This document shows positions 1 through 9,611 of a DNA stretch of 64,000 nucleotides, piece by piece. The stretch's first letter is position 1. Each line of letters opens with the position of its first letter. A model generated the notes under the pieces. The model was not told the DNA's origin, searched no databases, and saw only the letters and a list, made by a program, of their open reading frames with translations. This DNA comes from Meiothermus sp. CFH 77666. GTDB taxonomy: Bacteria; Deinococcota; Deinococci; Deinococcales; Thermaceae. A program made the position numbers and the translations under genes. The stretch is from the NCBI RefSeq assembly GCF_017497985.1, contig NZ_JAGDFV010000003.1:92077-156076 (forward strand), written 5' to 3'.

Positions 1-1
1 C

Positions 2-253
2 GCTTTCCCCGCCTTGCTCTCGGCTCAGAATGATGCCTCGTTTAACCAACCGGTTGAGTTCTTGGGCGGTCAGCAGGCTCGCCTGCTCTGGCGCGATGCG
101 GCCCGTCGGGTTAAGCCCCTCAGGGCCAACAAGTATGACCGGGTAGCCTACGAAATTTTGGGGACGGCGCTTTCGCAGGTTCTTGACGAAGGCAAAGACA
201 TCCCGGCGGCACTGGCCGAGGCCAAGCGGCTCATTGAACGTCGGATGCGCTAG
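2..253 (+). CDS. Sugar ABC transporter substrate-binding protein, C-terminal fragment
   Basis: The window opens inside this gene; only about the last 83 codons are present, ending at TAG 251-253. The visible end (Asn/Gln-rich start, then a helix pair finishing in AEAKRLIERRMR) matches the C-terminus of family-1 extracellular sugar-binding lipoproteins, in which a final helix with an A..A...L...R pattern is usual. The identification rests mainly on context: two MalF/MalG-type permeases follow on the same strand, after a hairpin. The ligand is probably a xylo-oligosaccharide because xylanolytic hydrolases follow in the same operon, but the ligand-binding part lies outside the window. Confidence 0.75.
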   Translation, partial: AFPALLSAQNDASFNQPVEFLGGQQARLLWRDAARRVKPLRANKYDRVAYEILGTALSQVLDEGKDIPAALAEAKRLIERRMR

Positions 254-261
254 CCAAGTCT

Positions 262-292
262 GGGGAGAAGGCTCTATGCCTTCTCCCCCTTT
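262..292 (+). terminator. Hairpin between binding-protein and permease genes (partial terminator/attenuator)
   Basis: A perfect 11-bp stem (GGGGAGAAGGC, 262-272, with GCCTTCTCCCC, 278-288) around a 5-nt loop is followed by CTTTCT. It begins 9 nt after the stop of the binding-protein gene and lies about 70 nt before the permease start. It would stabilise the upstream mRNA or let only part of transcription through, giving more binding protein than permease. The T run is short, so full termination is unlikely. Confidence 0.7.
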
Positions 293-357
293 CTGTGGCC
301 TGCTTGAAAGGGGTCTAAAAAATTAACTTGAATAAAGGCCACCAGAAAGGAGTAGCT

Positions 358-1338
358 GTGCGAAAGACCGTCAGCCGACTTGAGATTAGGGGGAGCCCCG
401 GCGTAGGGATGCGCTGGAGCAATTTCCAACGGCGCTACGCACCGTACATCTTCATTAGCCCTTTCTTTATCCTGTTTCTGGTATTTGGACTTTATCCCAG
501 CCTGTTCTCGCTGTATATGTCTTTCCAGGCCTGGACGCCCAGCGATGGATGGGGTCGCTGGAAGTTTGTGGGCCTCGAGAATTACACCTTTACCTTTACA
601 GACCCCATGTTCTGGCGCTCGCTGTGGAACACGGTCTGGTTGGGGGTGTTCTCCGGAGTGCCCCAGCACCTGATTGCCATCCCATTAGCCTTCGTAATTC
701 ACATGGTCTTGAGCCGATTCAAGACCTTCGTAACGGCCGTCTATTTTTTGCCTTACATCACCTCCTCGGTGGCGATTGCTCTGATCTTCAACACCCTATT
801 CGCCACCCACAATGGGGTAATCAATCTGGTCATCGCTCACCTCAACACCTGGCCTTTGCTGGGTGCACTTTTACCCGACCAGAATATCAACTGGTTTACC
901 AGCGCCAACATCAAGTATGCCCTGGCCTTGGTGGTGGTCTGGCAGTTTACCGGCTGGAACACCCTGCTCTACCTCTCGGCTATCCAGGCCATCCCTAAAG
1001 ACCTGTACGAGGCCGCAGCGGTGGATGGGGCCAGCCGGTGGCAGCAGTTTCGTTACATCACCCTACCTCTACTGCGCCCCATGATGTTCTTCGCGGTAAG
1101 CCTCACCATCATCGGCAATATGCAGCTTTTTGAGCAGCCTTTTGTGCTTCTGAATGGAGGCGCCAGCACCGCTACCCCTGGAGGGCAGACCGTAACCATG
1201 TACATGTACCGCACAGCCTTTGAGTGGCTCGAGATGGGTACGGCGGCCTCAATTGCCTGGATACTTTTTATCTTGATTGGCGTCCTAACTTACTTGAACA
1301 ATTTGATTTTTGGGCGGGGAGCTAGGGGGGTTGATTGA
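358..1338 (+). CDS. Sugar ABC transporter permease, MalF type
   Basis: This 326-residue inner-membrane protein is one half of the translocation channel of a CUT1-type sugar importer. Six hydrophobic segments are visible, the first in IFISPFFILFLVFGLYP. The cytoplasmic EAA loop for ATPase docking reads EAAAVDGASRWQQF, followed by LPLLRP. The GTG start at 358 is preferred over an in-frame TTG at 328 because AAAGGAG (345-351) stands just before it. The next permease begins one base after its stop. No CUT1 ATPase is present nearby, so the transporter probably uses a shared MsmK/MalK-type ATPase encoded elsewhere, which is common for this class. Confidence 0.92.
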   Translation: MRKTVSRLEIRGSPGVGMRWSNFQRRYAPYIFISPFFILFLVFGLYPSLFSLYMSFQAWTPSDGWGRWKFVGLENYTFTFTDPMFWRSLWNTVWLGVFSGVPQHLIAIPLAFVIHMVLSRFKTFVTAVYFLPYITSSVAIALIFNTLFATHNGVINLVIAHLNTWPLLGALLPDQNINWFTSANIKYALALVVVWQFTGWNTLLYLSAIQAIPKDLYEAAAVDGASRWQQFRYITLPLLRPMMFFAVSLTIIGNMQLFEQPFVLLNGGASTATPGGQTVTMYMYRTAFEWLEMGTAASIAWILFILIGVLTYLNNLIFGRGARGVD

Positions 1339-1339
1339 T

Positions 1340-2188
1340 ATGGTTAAGCCTAAAAAAACCTCCGCAAGTAGCCTTTTATTGCGAATGGGGGGCTATGCGC
1401 TCTTGATTTTTGGGGGTCTGCTGACCATTGCACCCTTCTACTTCATGTTTGTTTTTGCTACCCACCAACGCTCGGAGATTTTCGGCTTCCCACCCCCCAT
1501 ATGGTTTGGGGAACATTTCTGGAGCAATTACCAGATTTTGCTTCAGAAGATCCCTTTCTGGCGGGCCTACTGGAACACCTTTTACCTGGCCTTCATGATC
1601 ACCATCACCACCCTGTTTTTTTGCAGTTTGGCCGGTTTTGGCTTTGCCATGTATAACTTCCGCTGGCGAGAACAGCTTTTTGGGGTGGTGCTGGCTACCT
1701 TGCTGATACCGGCCATCCTTAACCTGATTCCCTTTTATCTACTCATCTACCAAATCGGCTGGATCAACACGCCCAAAGCGCTCTGGGTTCCGGCCATGGC
1801 TGGGGCAGTTGGCATCTTCATGATGCGGCAGTACATCGTCTCGGCCATCCCCAAGGAGCTGGTAGACGCCGCCCGGATAGATGGGTGCAGCGAGTTCCAG
1901 ATTTACTGGCGCATCGTGCTGCCCCTGATCCGGCCCGCCCTGGGCACGCTGGGCTTGGTTACTTTCATTGGTGCCTGGAACAAGTTCGCCGATGTGAACG
2001 TGATTATGCGCACCCAGGAAACCAAAACCTTGCCGGTGGTGTTGCGTACCCTGCAAGGCGCTACCGATGTGGAGTGGGGAGCCATTATGGCCGGCACCGC
2101 TCTCCTGGTGGCTCCGCTGCTCCTGGTCTTTGCCCTGGCTGCGCGACAGCTCATGGAGGGGCTGACCTCGGGGGCGGTCAAGAACTGA
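1340..2188 (+). CDS. Sugar ABC transporter permease, MalG type
   Basis: This 282-residue membrane protein is the second permease of the sugar importer. It has a cytoplasmic N-terminus, six membrane spans and the EAA loop DAARIDGCSEFQIYWRIVLP ending in LIRP, the MalG hallmark. The ATG at 1340 follows the upstream stop codon by one base and has a G-rich ribosome site (AGGGGGG) about 9 nt before it, so translation is coupled to the first permease. The gene is followed by an 86-bp spacer and the xylanase gene, tying the transporter to xylan breakdown. Confidence 0.92.
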   Translation: MVKPKKTSASSLLLRMGGYALLIFGGLLTIAPFYFMFVFATHQRSEIFGFPPPIWFGEHFWSNYQILLQKIPFWRAYWNTFYLAFMITITTLFFCSLAGFGFAMYNFRWREQLFGVVLATLLIPAILNLIPFYLLIYQIGWINTPKALWVPAMAGAVGIFMMRQYIVSAIPKELVDAARIDGCSEFQIYWRIVLPLIRPALGTLGLVTFIGAWNKFADVNVIMRTQETKTLPVVLRTLQGATDVEWGAIMAGTALLVAPLLLVFALAARQLMEGLTSGAVKN

Positions 2189-2274
2189 ACCGGCTTGTTC
2201 TGCTCCAAAATACCTGGTTTTCTGCGGAAGGAAGCCCGAGGTTCCCCAAACCATCTATTTTCCAAGGAGGGTTA

Positions 2275-3276
2275 ATGCCACTTCACCTATGGAGCGTGCT
2301 GCTCTTGGGGTTGGGCCTTCTGGCCCTGGCCCAGTCCGGCCCACCCCTGCGCACCCTGGCCGAGAAGCGCGGCCTTCAGATTGGGGCCGCGGTCGAACCC
2401 AACCTGCTGTTGCAAGACCCCGAGTATGCCCGGGTGCTGGCCCGGGAGTTCAACCTGCTGGTAGCGGAAAACGTTATGAAGTGGGGTGCTCTGCAAACCG
2501 CCCGCGGCCAGTTTAACTTTGGCGCTGCCGACCTGCTGGTGGACTTTGCCCAAAAAAACCAAATGGCCATCCGGGGTCACACCCTGGTATGGCATCAGCA
2601 GCTTCCTCGCTGGATATACGACCGATTCACCCCGGCCGAGATGGAGGCCATCCTGCACCAGCACATCCAGACCGTGGTGGGGCGCTACCGGGGGAAGATT
2701 GCCTACTGGGACGTGGCCAACGAGGTGATCGGGGACGATGCCAGGCCCCGCACAACCCCGTTTGACGTTTTGCCCGATTATCTGGAAAAAGCCTTCCGCT
2801 ACGCCCGCGCCGCCGATCCAAAGGCCAAACTTTTCTACAACGACTACGGGGCCGAAGGGCTTGGGCCGAAGTCGGACGCCATTTACGCCCTGCTCAAGTC
2901 GCTCAAGGAAAAAGGCGTACCGCTGGACGGGGTGGGCTTTCAGGCGCATCTAGACCTGAACTTCTCGCCCGAAGCCGCACGGATGGCGGAGAACCTCGAG
3001 CGCTTCGCTAGGCTGGGCCTCGAGATTCACATTACCGAGATGGACGTGCGGTTGAGTGGGCCCGGCTCCAGGGCCGAGCGCTTGCGAAAGCAGGCCCAGA
3101 TCTACCAAGAGGTTCTGCAGGTATGCCTGCGTCAGCCTCGCTGTAAGGTCTTCACCCTTTGGGGGGTCAGCGATGCTTACTCCTGGCGGGCCGCCAGCGA
3201 ACCCCTCATCTTTGATGCCGACTACCAGCCCAAGCCCGCCTACTTTGCCCTACAACGCACGTTGCAACAGCCTTGA
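2275..3276 (+). CDS. Endo-1,4-beta-xylanase, GH10, exported
   Basis: This 333-residue enzyme should cut the beta-1,4-xylose backbone of xylan. It is a single GH10 barrel without carbohydrate-binding modules. The acid/base Glu sits in [10 protein letters not shown] (about residue 150) and the nucleophile Glu in ITEMDV (about residue 255); [10 protein letters not shown] and NDYGAEG are other GH10 signatures. The N-terminus ([17 protein letters not shown]) is a signal peptide, so it acts outside the cytoplasm and feeds oligosaccharides to the adjacent ABC importer. The ATG at 2275 has AAGGAGGG just upstream; the reading frame is open further upstream but those starts would remove the signal peptide from the N-terminus. 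Confidence 0.95.
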   Translation: MPLHLWSVLLLGLGLLALAQSGPPLRTLAEKRGLQIGAAVEPNLLLQDPEYARVLAREFNLLVAENVMKWGALQTARGQFNFGAADLLVDFAQKNQMAIRGHTLVWHQQLPRWIYDRFTPAEMEAILHQHIQTVVGRYRGKIAYWDVANEVIGDDARPRTTPFDVLPDYLEKAFRYARAADPKAKLFYNDYGAEGLGPKSDAIYALLKSLKEKGVPLDGVGFQAHLDLNFSPEAARMAENLERFARLGLEIHITEMDVRLSGPGSRAERLRKQAQIYQEVLQVCLRQPRCKVFTLWGVSDAYSWRAASEPLIFDADYQPKPAYFALQRTLQQP

Positions 3277-3286
3277 GGAGACCTGC

Positions 3287-4624
3287 ATGAAACGAAGCGA
3301 CTTTCCCCCTGACTTCACCTGGGGTACCGCCACCTCGGCTTACCAGATCGAGGGGGCTGTCCAGGAAGACGGGCGTGGCCCAAGCATCTGGGACACCTTC
3401 AGCCGCACCCCCGGCAAAACCCCGGGCGGTGAGACCGGCGACCTTGCCTGCGAACACTACCACCGCTACCGGGAGGACATTGCCCTGATGAAGGAGTTGG
3501 GGGTGAACGCCTACCGCTTTTCGGTAGCCTGGCCCCGCATTTTACCCGAGGGCCGGGGGGCTCCGAACCCCAAGGGCCTGGACTTTTACGACCGGCTGGT
3601 AGACGCCCTGCTGACCCAGGGCATCACCCCCTGGCTGACCCTCTACCACTGGGACTTGCCCCAGGCCCTGGAAGACCAGGGCGGCTGGCCCGCGCGGGAG
3701 ACCGCCTACGCCTTTGCTGAGTATGCCGACCTCCTCTCCCGCCACCTGGGCGACCGGGTACGGCACTGGATTACCCTGAACGAGCCCTGGTGCTCGGCAC
3801 ATCTGGGCTACCTGACCGGGGTACACGCCCCGGGCAAGCGGGACTTGAGCCTGGCAGTGCGGGCTTCACATCACCTGCTTCTGGCCCACGGCCTGGCCGT
3901 GCCCCTCATCCGCCGCAACGCCCCTGGGGCCCATGTAGGCATCACCCTGAACCTGGCCCCTGGCCACCCGGCCTCGCCCGACCCCGCCGACGTGGCCGCT
4001 GCCCAGCGCTTTGACGGTTTTCAGAACCGCTGGTACCTGGATCCACTTTTTGGCTTCGGGTATCCCCTCGACCTGCTCGAGCTTTACGGCAAGGTCACCC
4101 CTCCGGTGGAGGTAGGCGATCTGGAGATTATCGCCACGCCTACCGACTTCTTGGGCATCAACTACTACACCCGCGCGGTGGTACGGAACAGCCCTCTAGG
4201 CCCCTACCGCTTCGAGACCGTAACCGCAGGCCAAGAGCACACCGCCATGAACTGGGAAGTGTATCCCGAAGGTCTTCTGGAGCTGTTGCGCCGCCTGAGC
4301 CGAGAGTACCGCCCCAGAGCCATCTACATCACCGAGAACGGCGCAGCCTACCCCGATGCAATAGGCGCAGATGGAGAGGTGCATGACCCAGGGCGTACCC
4401 GGTACCTCGAGCGCCACCTCACCCAGAGTCTTGCTGCCCTACAAGAAGGGGCGCCCTTGAAGGGCTATTTTGTGTGGAGCCTGCTGGACAACTTTGAGTG
4501 GGCCGAAGGCTATAGCAAGCGCTTTGGCCTGGTTTATGTGGACTTTGCCACCCAGACCCGCCGCCTCAAGGCCAGCGGGCGCTGGTTCCGGCGCTTTTTG
4601 CGGGAGGCGGTGGCCCGGCCATGA
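3287..4624 (+). CDS. Beta-glucosidase / beta-glycosidase, GH1
   Basis: This 445-residue cytoplasmic enzyme removes sugars from the non-reducing end of oligosaccharides with retention. It has the usual GH1 length and motifs: N-terminal [18 protein letters not shown], acid/base Glu in TLNEPW (about residue 166) and nucleophile in YITENGAAY (about residue 350), with [13 protein letters not shown] near the end. It has no signal peptide. The ATG at 3287 follows GAGGAGA and lies 10 bp after the xylanase stop; its stop overlaps the next start (ATGA). In this operon it may act on xylobiose or on glucose side products; substrate preference cannot be read from the sequence. Confidence 0.95.
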   Translation: MKRSDFPPDFTWGTATSAYQIEGAVQEDGRGPSIWDTFSRTPGKTPGGETGDLACEHYHRYREDIALMKELGVNAYRFSVAWPRILPEGRGAPNPKGLDFYDRLVDALLTQGITPWLTLYHWDLPQALEDQGGWPARETAYAFAEYADLLSRHLGDRVRHWITLNEPWCSAHLGYLTGVHAPGKRDLSLAVRASHHLLLAHGLAVPLIRRNAPGAHVGITLNLAPGHPASPDPADVAAAQRFDGFQNRWYLDPLFGFGYPLDLLELYGKVTPPVEVGDLEIIATPTDFLGINYYTRAVVRNSPLGPYRFETVTAGQEHTAMNWEVYPEGLLELLRRLSREYRPRAIYITENGAAYPDAIGADGEVHDPGRTRYLERHLTQSLAALQEGAPLKGYFVWSLLDNFEWAEGYSKRFGLVYVDFATQTRRLKASGRWFRRFLREAVARP

Positions 4625-6228
4625 AGATCGTGAACCCGGTGCTCAGAGGCTTCCATCCCGACCCCTCGATCCTGCGGGTGGGGGAGGACTATTACATTGC
4701 CACCTCCACCTTCGAGTGGTGGCCGGGGGTGCGGCTCTCGCACTCGCGCGACCTGGTGCACTGGCGGCCCATTGGCTACGCCCTGACCTGCACCTCGCAG
4801 CTCAACCTGCTGGGTAACCCCGACTCGGGGGGCATCTGGGCTCCCTGCCTGAGCCACGATGGGGAGCGATTCTACCTGGTTTACACCGATGTAAAAACCT
4901 GGGGCAACGGCGAGGCTTTCAAGGACGCCCACAACTACCTGGTCACGGCAGAGCACATCGAGGGGCCCTGGTCGGAACCGGTCTACCTCAACGCCTCGGG
5001 TTTCGACCCCTCCCTTTTTCACGACACCGATGGGCGCAAGTGGCTCCTCAACATGCAGTGGGATCACCGCAAGGGCAAGAACCCCTTCGCCGGTATCCTC
5101 TTGCAGGAGTACGACCCGGTGCAGAAGAAGCTGGTGGGCCCGGTGCACCACATCTTCCGGGGCACCCCCCTGGGCGTAACCGAAGGGCCCCACCTGTACA
5201 AGAAAGATGGCTGGTATTACCTGGCGGTGGCCGAAGGGGGCACGGTCTACGAGCACGCCGTGACGGTAGCAAGGGCCCGCCGGATTGAAGGGCCTTACGA
5301 GGTAGACCCCTGCTACCCTACCCTCACCGCCCGGGGCCGCCCCGAGCTGCCCTTGCAGAAAGCTGGGCACGCCTCGCTGGTGGAAACCCCTGGGGGGGAT
5401 TGGTACATGGCCCACCTGGTGGGCCGGCCCCTCGAGCCCCCCCAGGCCCCCCGGCGGCACTGCCCCTTAGGCCGCGAGACCGCTCTGCAAAAGATTCGCT
5501 GGACCCCCGACGGCTGGCCCCGGCTCTGGCAGGGCGGCAACGCCCCGGCCCTCGAGGTAGAAGCCCCGGCCCTGCCCCCCCACCCCTGGCCCCCAGAACC
5601 CGAGCGCGACGACTTCGACGCCCCCACCCTGAGCCTGCACTTCCAGACCCTGCGACATCCACCAGACCCCTCCTGGCTCTCCCTGAGCGAGCGCCCCGGC
5701 TACCTGCGGCTTTACGGCCGTGAATCGCTCAGCTCGCGCCACCGCCAGAGCTTGGTGGCCCGCCGATTGCAGGACTTCTACGCCGAGGCCGAGACCGCCC
5801 TCGAGTTCGAGCCCCAGAACTTCCAGCAGATGGCCGGGCTGGTCTGCTTCTACGACACCGGCAACTGGGTCTACCTGCGGGTAAGCCGGGACGAGCAGCT
5901 TGGCAAGACCCTCAATATCCTCACCTGCGACAATGGCCACTACGACGAGCCCCTGACCTGGGAGATTCCCATCGAAGGCCTGCACCGGGTTTACCTGCGG
6001 GTACGCTTCGAGTGTGAAACCTTCGGCTTTGCCTACTCGGCCAATGGCCAGGACTGGCAACCCATCCCGCTGCAATTCCCGACCTACAAGCTCTCCGACG
6101 ACTACTGCCGAGGGTTGGGCTTCACCGGCACCTTCATTGGCCTCTGCGCTCAGGATCTATCAGGTAGCCGGTTACCCGCCGACTTCGATTTTCTCAGCTA
6201 CAGGGCAGCCGGAGCGGTTCCCACCTAA
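4621..6228 (+). CDS. Beta-xylosidase, GH43
   Basis: This 535-residue cytoplasmic enzyme should release xylose from imported xylo-oligosaccharides by inversion. The five-bladed propeller carries the GH43 triad: base Asp in FHPDPS (Asp14), the pKa-tuning Asp in GFDPSLFHD (about 129) and acid Glu in GVTEGPHL (about 188). From about residue 330 on there is a C-terminal beta-sandwich ([16 protein letters not shown]) typical of the family's two-domain beta-xylosidases. It overlaps the GH1 gene by four bases, so the two are translationally coupled. It is the last gene of this operon; a 215-bp regulatory region follows. Confidence 0.94.
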   Translation: MKIVNPVLRGFHPDPSILRVGEDYYIATSTFEWWPGVRLSHSRDLVHWRPIGYALTCTSQLNLLGNPDSGGIWAPCLSHDGERFYLVYTDVKTWGNGEAFKDAHNYLVTAEHIEGPWSEPVYLNASGFDPSLFHDTDGRKWLLNMQWDHRKGKNPFAGILLQEYDPVQKKLVGPVHHIFRGTPLGVTEGPHLYKKDGWYYLAVAEGGTVYEHAVTVARARRIEGPYEVDPCYPTLTARGRPELPLQKAGHASLVETPGGDWYMAHLVGRPLEPPQAPRRHCPLGRETALQKIRWTPDGWPRLWQGGNAPALEVEAPALPPHPWPPEPERDDFDAPTLSLHFQTLRHPPDPSWLSLSERPGYLRLYGRESLSSRHRQSLVARRLQDFYAEAETALEFEPQNFQQMAGLVCFYDTGNWVYLRVSRDEQLGKTLNILTCDNGHYDEPLTWEIPIEGLHRVYLRVRFECETFGFAYSANGQDWQPIPLQFPTYKLSDDYCRGLGFTGTFIGLCAQDLSGSRLPADFDFLSYRAAGAVPT

Positions 6229-6336
6229 CCCTATTGCTCCAATATTCCAAACCGAAGGGAGAAAGGATTGGTCAAGGGGTCAAGGGTGTAGGCGCGGCAT
6301 CGAAAAACACAGCGTGTCCTCCGCCGGAGGGTGTAG

Positions 6337-6384
6337 TTGACAGCTTAGCAAGGCAGTGATAGTTTTTTCTTGAGTCGAAAAAAC
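6337..6384 (+). promoter_or_regulatory. Promoter of the xylose transporter operon with overlapping XylR-type operator
   Basis: A -35 box TTGACA (6337-6342) is followed after 17 nt by a weak -10 TAGTTT (6360-6365). Overlapping the -10 is a perfect inverted repeat, GTTTTTTC (6362-6369), 7-nt spacer, GAAAAAAC (6377-6384). The same TTTC-N7-GAAA design occurs in front of the ROK repressor gene at 12079-12099, and resembles the operators of E. coli Mlc/NagC, which are ROK proteins. A repressor bound here would block RNA polymerase. Site sequence is seen; the assignment to XylR is inferred. Confidence 0.72.
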
Positions 6385-6443
6385 CAAGGCCTTCTCAAGC
6401 ACGCCCTCTGGTCGTCTCGGCTCAACCTGAAGAGGAGGAGGAC

Positions 6444-7481
6444 ATGAAGTCACTCACCAAGATGTTGGTGTTTTTGCTCTTTGTGCTTTTGGCAGCCAGT
6501 TTTGCTCAGCCGCTTATTGTGGGTGTGAGCTGGGCCAACTTTCAGGAAGAGCGCTGGAAGATAGACGAGCGGGCCATCCGCGAACAGCTTGGTCGCATGG
6601 GCGCAACCTACATCAGCGCCGACGCGCAAAGCTCCTCGGAAAAGCAACTTAACGATATTGACGCCCTGATTGCCCGTGGCGCAAAAGCTCTGATTATCCT
6701 GGCCTGGGACAAAGACGCCATCTTGCCCGCAATTGACAAGGCCAAAGCGGCGGGTATTCCGGTGATCGCCTATGACCGCCTGATCGAGAACGATTACGCC
6801 TTTTACATCACCTTCGACAACGTGGAAGTGGGCCGGATGCAGGCCCGGGAGGTGTTCAAGGCTCGTCCCAAAGGCAATTATGCCTTTATCCTGGGATCCA
6901 ACACCGACCCCAACGCCGACTTCCTGCATAAAGGCCAGCTCGAGGTGCTCGATGCGGCCATCAAGCGGGGCGATATCAAGGTAGTGGGCAAGCAGTACAC
7001 CGAGGGTTGGAAGCCCGAGGTGGCCCAGCGCAACATGGAGCAGATCCTGACCGCCAACGGTAACAAGGTAGACGCAGTGGTGGCCTCCAACGACGGCACC
7101 GCCGGGGGTGTGGTGGCTGCGCTGGCCGCGGTGGGCCTGGCCGGTAAGGTGCCGGTCTCGGGTCAGGACGGCGACCAGGCTGCGCTCAACCGCGTAGCCC
7201 GCGGCCTTCAGACTGTGAGCGTGTGGAAGGATGCCCGCGAGCTGGGTCGCCGGGCCGCCGAGATTGCGGTGTTGCTGGCCAGGGGTACCTCCATGGACAA
7301 AATCCCGGGCCGTACCGTTTTTGCTGACGGTCCCAATAAGGTACGGATGAACGCGGTATTGCTCAAACCCATCCCCATCACCCGGAACAACCTCGACGTG
7401 GTGCTGCGGGCGGGCTGGATTACCAAGCAGGCCCTCTGCCAGGGGGTTAGTGGTTCGACCGCGCCTGCTGCCTGCCGCTAG
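6444..7481 (+). CDS. xylF: D-xylose ABC transporter substrate-binding protein
   Basis: This 345-residue periplasmic protein captures xylose for the XylGH importer. It has a signal peptide ending at SFAQ, then a periplasmic-binding-protein type I fold: [18 protein letters not shown] at the start, [15 protein letters not shown] ligand loop region, and [27 protein letters not shown], which in the family closes over the sugar. [10 protein letters not shown] is typical of XylF. An AGGAGGAGGA ribosome site stands just before the ATG. An intrinsic terminator follows the gene, separating it from the permease and probably raising XylF dosage. Confidence 0.93.
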   Translation: MKSLTKMLVFLLFVLLAASFAQPLIVGVSWANFQEERWKIDERAIREQLGRMGATYISADAQSSSEKQLNDIDALIARGAKALIILAWDKDAILPAIDKAKAAGIPVIAYDRLIENDYAFYITFDNVEVGRMQAREVFKARPKGNYAFILGSNTDPNADFLHKGQLEVLDAAIKRGDIKVVGKQYTEGWKPEVAQRNMEQILTANGNKVDAVVASNDGTAGGVVAALAAVGLAGKVPVSGQDGDQAALNRVARGLQTVSVWKDARELGRRAAEIAVLLARGTSMDKIPGRTVFADGPNKVRMNAVLLKPIPITRNNLDVVLRAGWITKQALCQGVSGSTAPAACR

Positions 7482-7500
7482 ATCTTTGGTCGGATGAATA

Positions 7501-7524
7501 GGGTGGGCTCCGCCCACCCTTTTT
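7501..7524 (+). terminator. Intrinsic terminator/attenuator after xylF
   Basis: A perfect 8-bp GC-rich stem (GGGTGGGC at 7501-7508 and GCCCACCC at 7512-7519) with a 3-nt loop is followed by TTTTT. It lies 19 nt after xylF and 60 nt before xylH in the same direction. It should end most transcripts after the binding-protein gene while read-through feeds the permease and ATPase genes. Confidence 0.85.
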
Positions 7525-7584
7525 GTGGGCTCCAATAGCGATATAATCCCATTCAACGATCAAAAGCAGGTGGAGGATCGGCGC

Positions 7585-8805
7585 ATGCAGATGCAAAGTG
7601 CTTCGAAGACCCACACCAGCCTGGTCAGCAGCCTGGGAGTGGATGGACGTATCCTGACCATGCTGGTGGTACTGGCTGTGGTTTGGACGGTATTCCAGAT
7701 TCTTACCATGGGCCAGCCGGGGCAGTTCCTAAGCCCGCAAAACCTCTGGAACCTTTCGGTTCAGACAGCCGTGGTGGGCATCATGGTGGGCGGCATGGTG
7801 ATGGTGATCGTGACCCGCCAGATTGACCTTTCGGTCGGTTCAGTCCTGGGTTTCAGCGGCATGATTATGGCCCTGATTCAGACGGTTCCGCCCCTGGGCT
7901 GGGGTGGGAACTGGCTTCTGGCGCTGCTGGCTGGCTTACTGCTCGGGGCCTTGATAGGGGCCTTTCAGGGGTACTGGGTGGCCTACTGGGGCGTGCCGGC
8001 TTTTGTGGTTACCTTAGCGGGCCTGCTAATTTTCCGCAACGCCACCTTTATCGTGGCCAGTGGGCGCACCATTGGCCCCCTCAACGACAACTTCAAGGTG
8101 CTGGGCGGCGGCCTCAACGGCTCGATAGGGGAGTTCTGGACCTGGGTGGTGGGCTTTGCGGTGATGGCTTACATCGTCTACCAGGCCCTTACCAACCGCA
8201 ACCGGCGTATCAAAAACGGCCTGCCCGTGCGTCCGATGTGGGCCGAGGTGGTGGTCATTGGGGCTCTACTGGCCCTGACCCTGGCCTTCGTGCTGGTGAT
8301 GAATGCCTTTCCCTATCCGGGTACCAATGTGCCCCGGGGCATGCCGGTGCCGGTGCTGATCACCTTGATAGTGCTGTTTGTGTTGAACTGGGTGGCGCTC
8401 AATACCCGTTTTGGCCGCTACGTGTTTGCCATTGGGGGAAACCCCGAAGCCGCTTTGCTGGCCGGTATCAACGTCAAGCGCATGCTGGTAGCGGTGTTTG
8501 CCCTGATGGGGATGCTGGCCGCCCTGGCCGGGGCGGTGCAGGCCGCCCGCTTAAACTTCGTGACCAACAGCATGGGGAACCTTCTCGAGCTCGACGTGAT
8601 CGCGGCAGCGGTGATTGGGGGAACGGCCCTGGCGGGGGGGAGCGGCACCATCGTGGGCGCGGCCCTGGGGGCCCTCCTGATGTCTTCCTTGCGTAGCGGC
8701 ATGGTGCTGATGGGTCTGCCTACCGAATGGCAGAACGTGGTGCTGGGCGCGGTGCTGCTGGCAGCCGTGATCTGGAACACCGTATACCTGAGGAACCGGA
8801 GGTGA
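7585..8805 (+). CDS. xylH: D-xylose ABC transporter permease
   Basis: This 406-residue inner-membrane protein forms the channel of the CUT2-type xylose importer. About ten hydrophobic segments are present, with the conserved [15 protein letters not shown] near residue 80 and [18 protein letters not shown] near the C-terminus, both XylH/RbsC family marks. [16 protein letters not shown] is the cytoplasmic loop that meets the ATPase. The ATG at 7585 is chosen because GGTGGAGG precedes it by 8 nt; upstream in-frame starts fall inside the terminator region. The ATPase gene starts two bases after its stop. Confidence 0.93.
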   Translation: MQMQSASKTHTSLVSSLGVDGRILTMLVVLAVVWTVFQILTMGQPGQFLSPQNLWNLSVQTAVVGIMVGGMVMVIVTRQIDLSVGSVLGFSGMIMALIQTVPPLGWGGNWLLALLAGLLLGALIGAFQGYWVAYWGVPAFVVTLAGLLIFRNATFIVASGRTIGPLNDNFKVLGGGLNGSIGEFWTWVVGFAVMAYIVYQALTNRNRRIKNGLPVRPMWAEVVVIGALLALTLAFVLVMNAFPYPGTNVPRGMPVPVLITLIVLFVLNWVALNTRFGRYVFAIGGNPEAALLAGINVKRMLVAVFALMGMLAALAGAVQAARLNFVTNSMGNLLELDVIAAAVIGGTALAGGSGTIVGAALGALLMSSLRSGMVLMGLPTEWQNVVLGAVLLAAVIWNTVYLRNRR

Positions 8806-8807
8806 GC

Positions 8808-9578
8808 ATGACCCCATTGGTTGAAATGCGCGGCATTAGCCTTCGTTTTGGCGGGAACCAGGCCCTGGACAACGTATCGGTCAACCTGTACCCCGGCGAG
8901 GTGGTGGGGCTGCTGGGGCACAACGGAGCGGGCAAGTCCACCCTGATCAAGGTGCTTTCCGGCGCTTACCGGGCCGACTCCGGCCAGATCTGGGTAAACG
9001 GGCAGGAGGTGCAGATTCGCACCCCCCAGGATGCCCAGGCCCAGGGTATCGAGACCATCTACCAGACCCTGGCCCTGGCCGACAACCTGGACGCGGTGGC
9101 CAACGTATTTCTGGGGCGGGAGAAGGTACGGGGGGTGATGCTGGACGAGGACATCATGGAACTCGAGGCCCGCAAGACCCTGGATCGCCTGCGGGTGAAA
9201 ATCCCCTCCCTGCGCCTGCCGGTAGCCCAGATGTCGGGGGGTCAGCGCCAGACCGTGGCCATTGGACGGGCCATCTATTTCAAAGCTCGCTGCCTGATCA
9301 TGGACGAGCCAACGGCAGCTTTGGGGCCGGAGGAAACCCAGAAAGTTCACCAGCTCATTAAGGCCCTCAAGGCCGAGGGGGTGGGGATATTCCTGATTAG
9401 CCACGACCTGCACGATGTCTTTGACCTGGCGGATCGCATTACGGTGATGAAAAACGGGCGTGTGGTGGGCACGGTCTATACCCAGGATGTCACCCACGAC
9501 GACGTGCTGGGCATGATTATCGGTGGGGTGATGCCCAAAAACGTTCGGCAGGCCGACCAGCCTGCGCCCCGGGCTTGA
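8808..9578 (+). CDS. Sugar ABC transporter ATP-binding protein, single-domain XylG
   Basis: This 256-residue protein powers the xylose importer. Walker A is GHNGAGKST (Lys43), the signature is [14 protein letters not shown], Walker B is [12 protein letters not shown] and the switch His is in LISHDLHD. E. coli XylG and most CUT2 ATPases are about 500 residues with two such domains; here there is only one, so the working transporter should hold two copies, as in the FrcA-type single-domain members. The ATG at 8808 overlaps a GGAGGTGAG ribosome site placed at the end of xylH. Confidence 0.92.
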   Translation: MTPLVEMRGISLRFGGNQALDNVSVNLYPGEVVGLLGHNGAGKSTLIKVLSGAYRADSGQIWVNGQEVQIRTPQDAQAQGIETIYQTLALADNLDAVANVFLGREKVRGVMLDEDIMELEARKTLDRLRVKIPSLRLPVAQMSGGQRQTVAIGRAIYFKARCLIMDEPTAALGPEETQKVHQLIKALKAEGVGIFLISHDLHDVFDLADRITVMKNGRVVGTVYTQDVTHDDVLGMIIGGVMPKNVRQADQPAPRA

Positions 9579-9611
9579 GAGGCCTGCCTTGAGGAAACAG
9601 GAGACAAGCCC

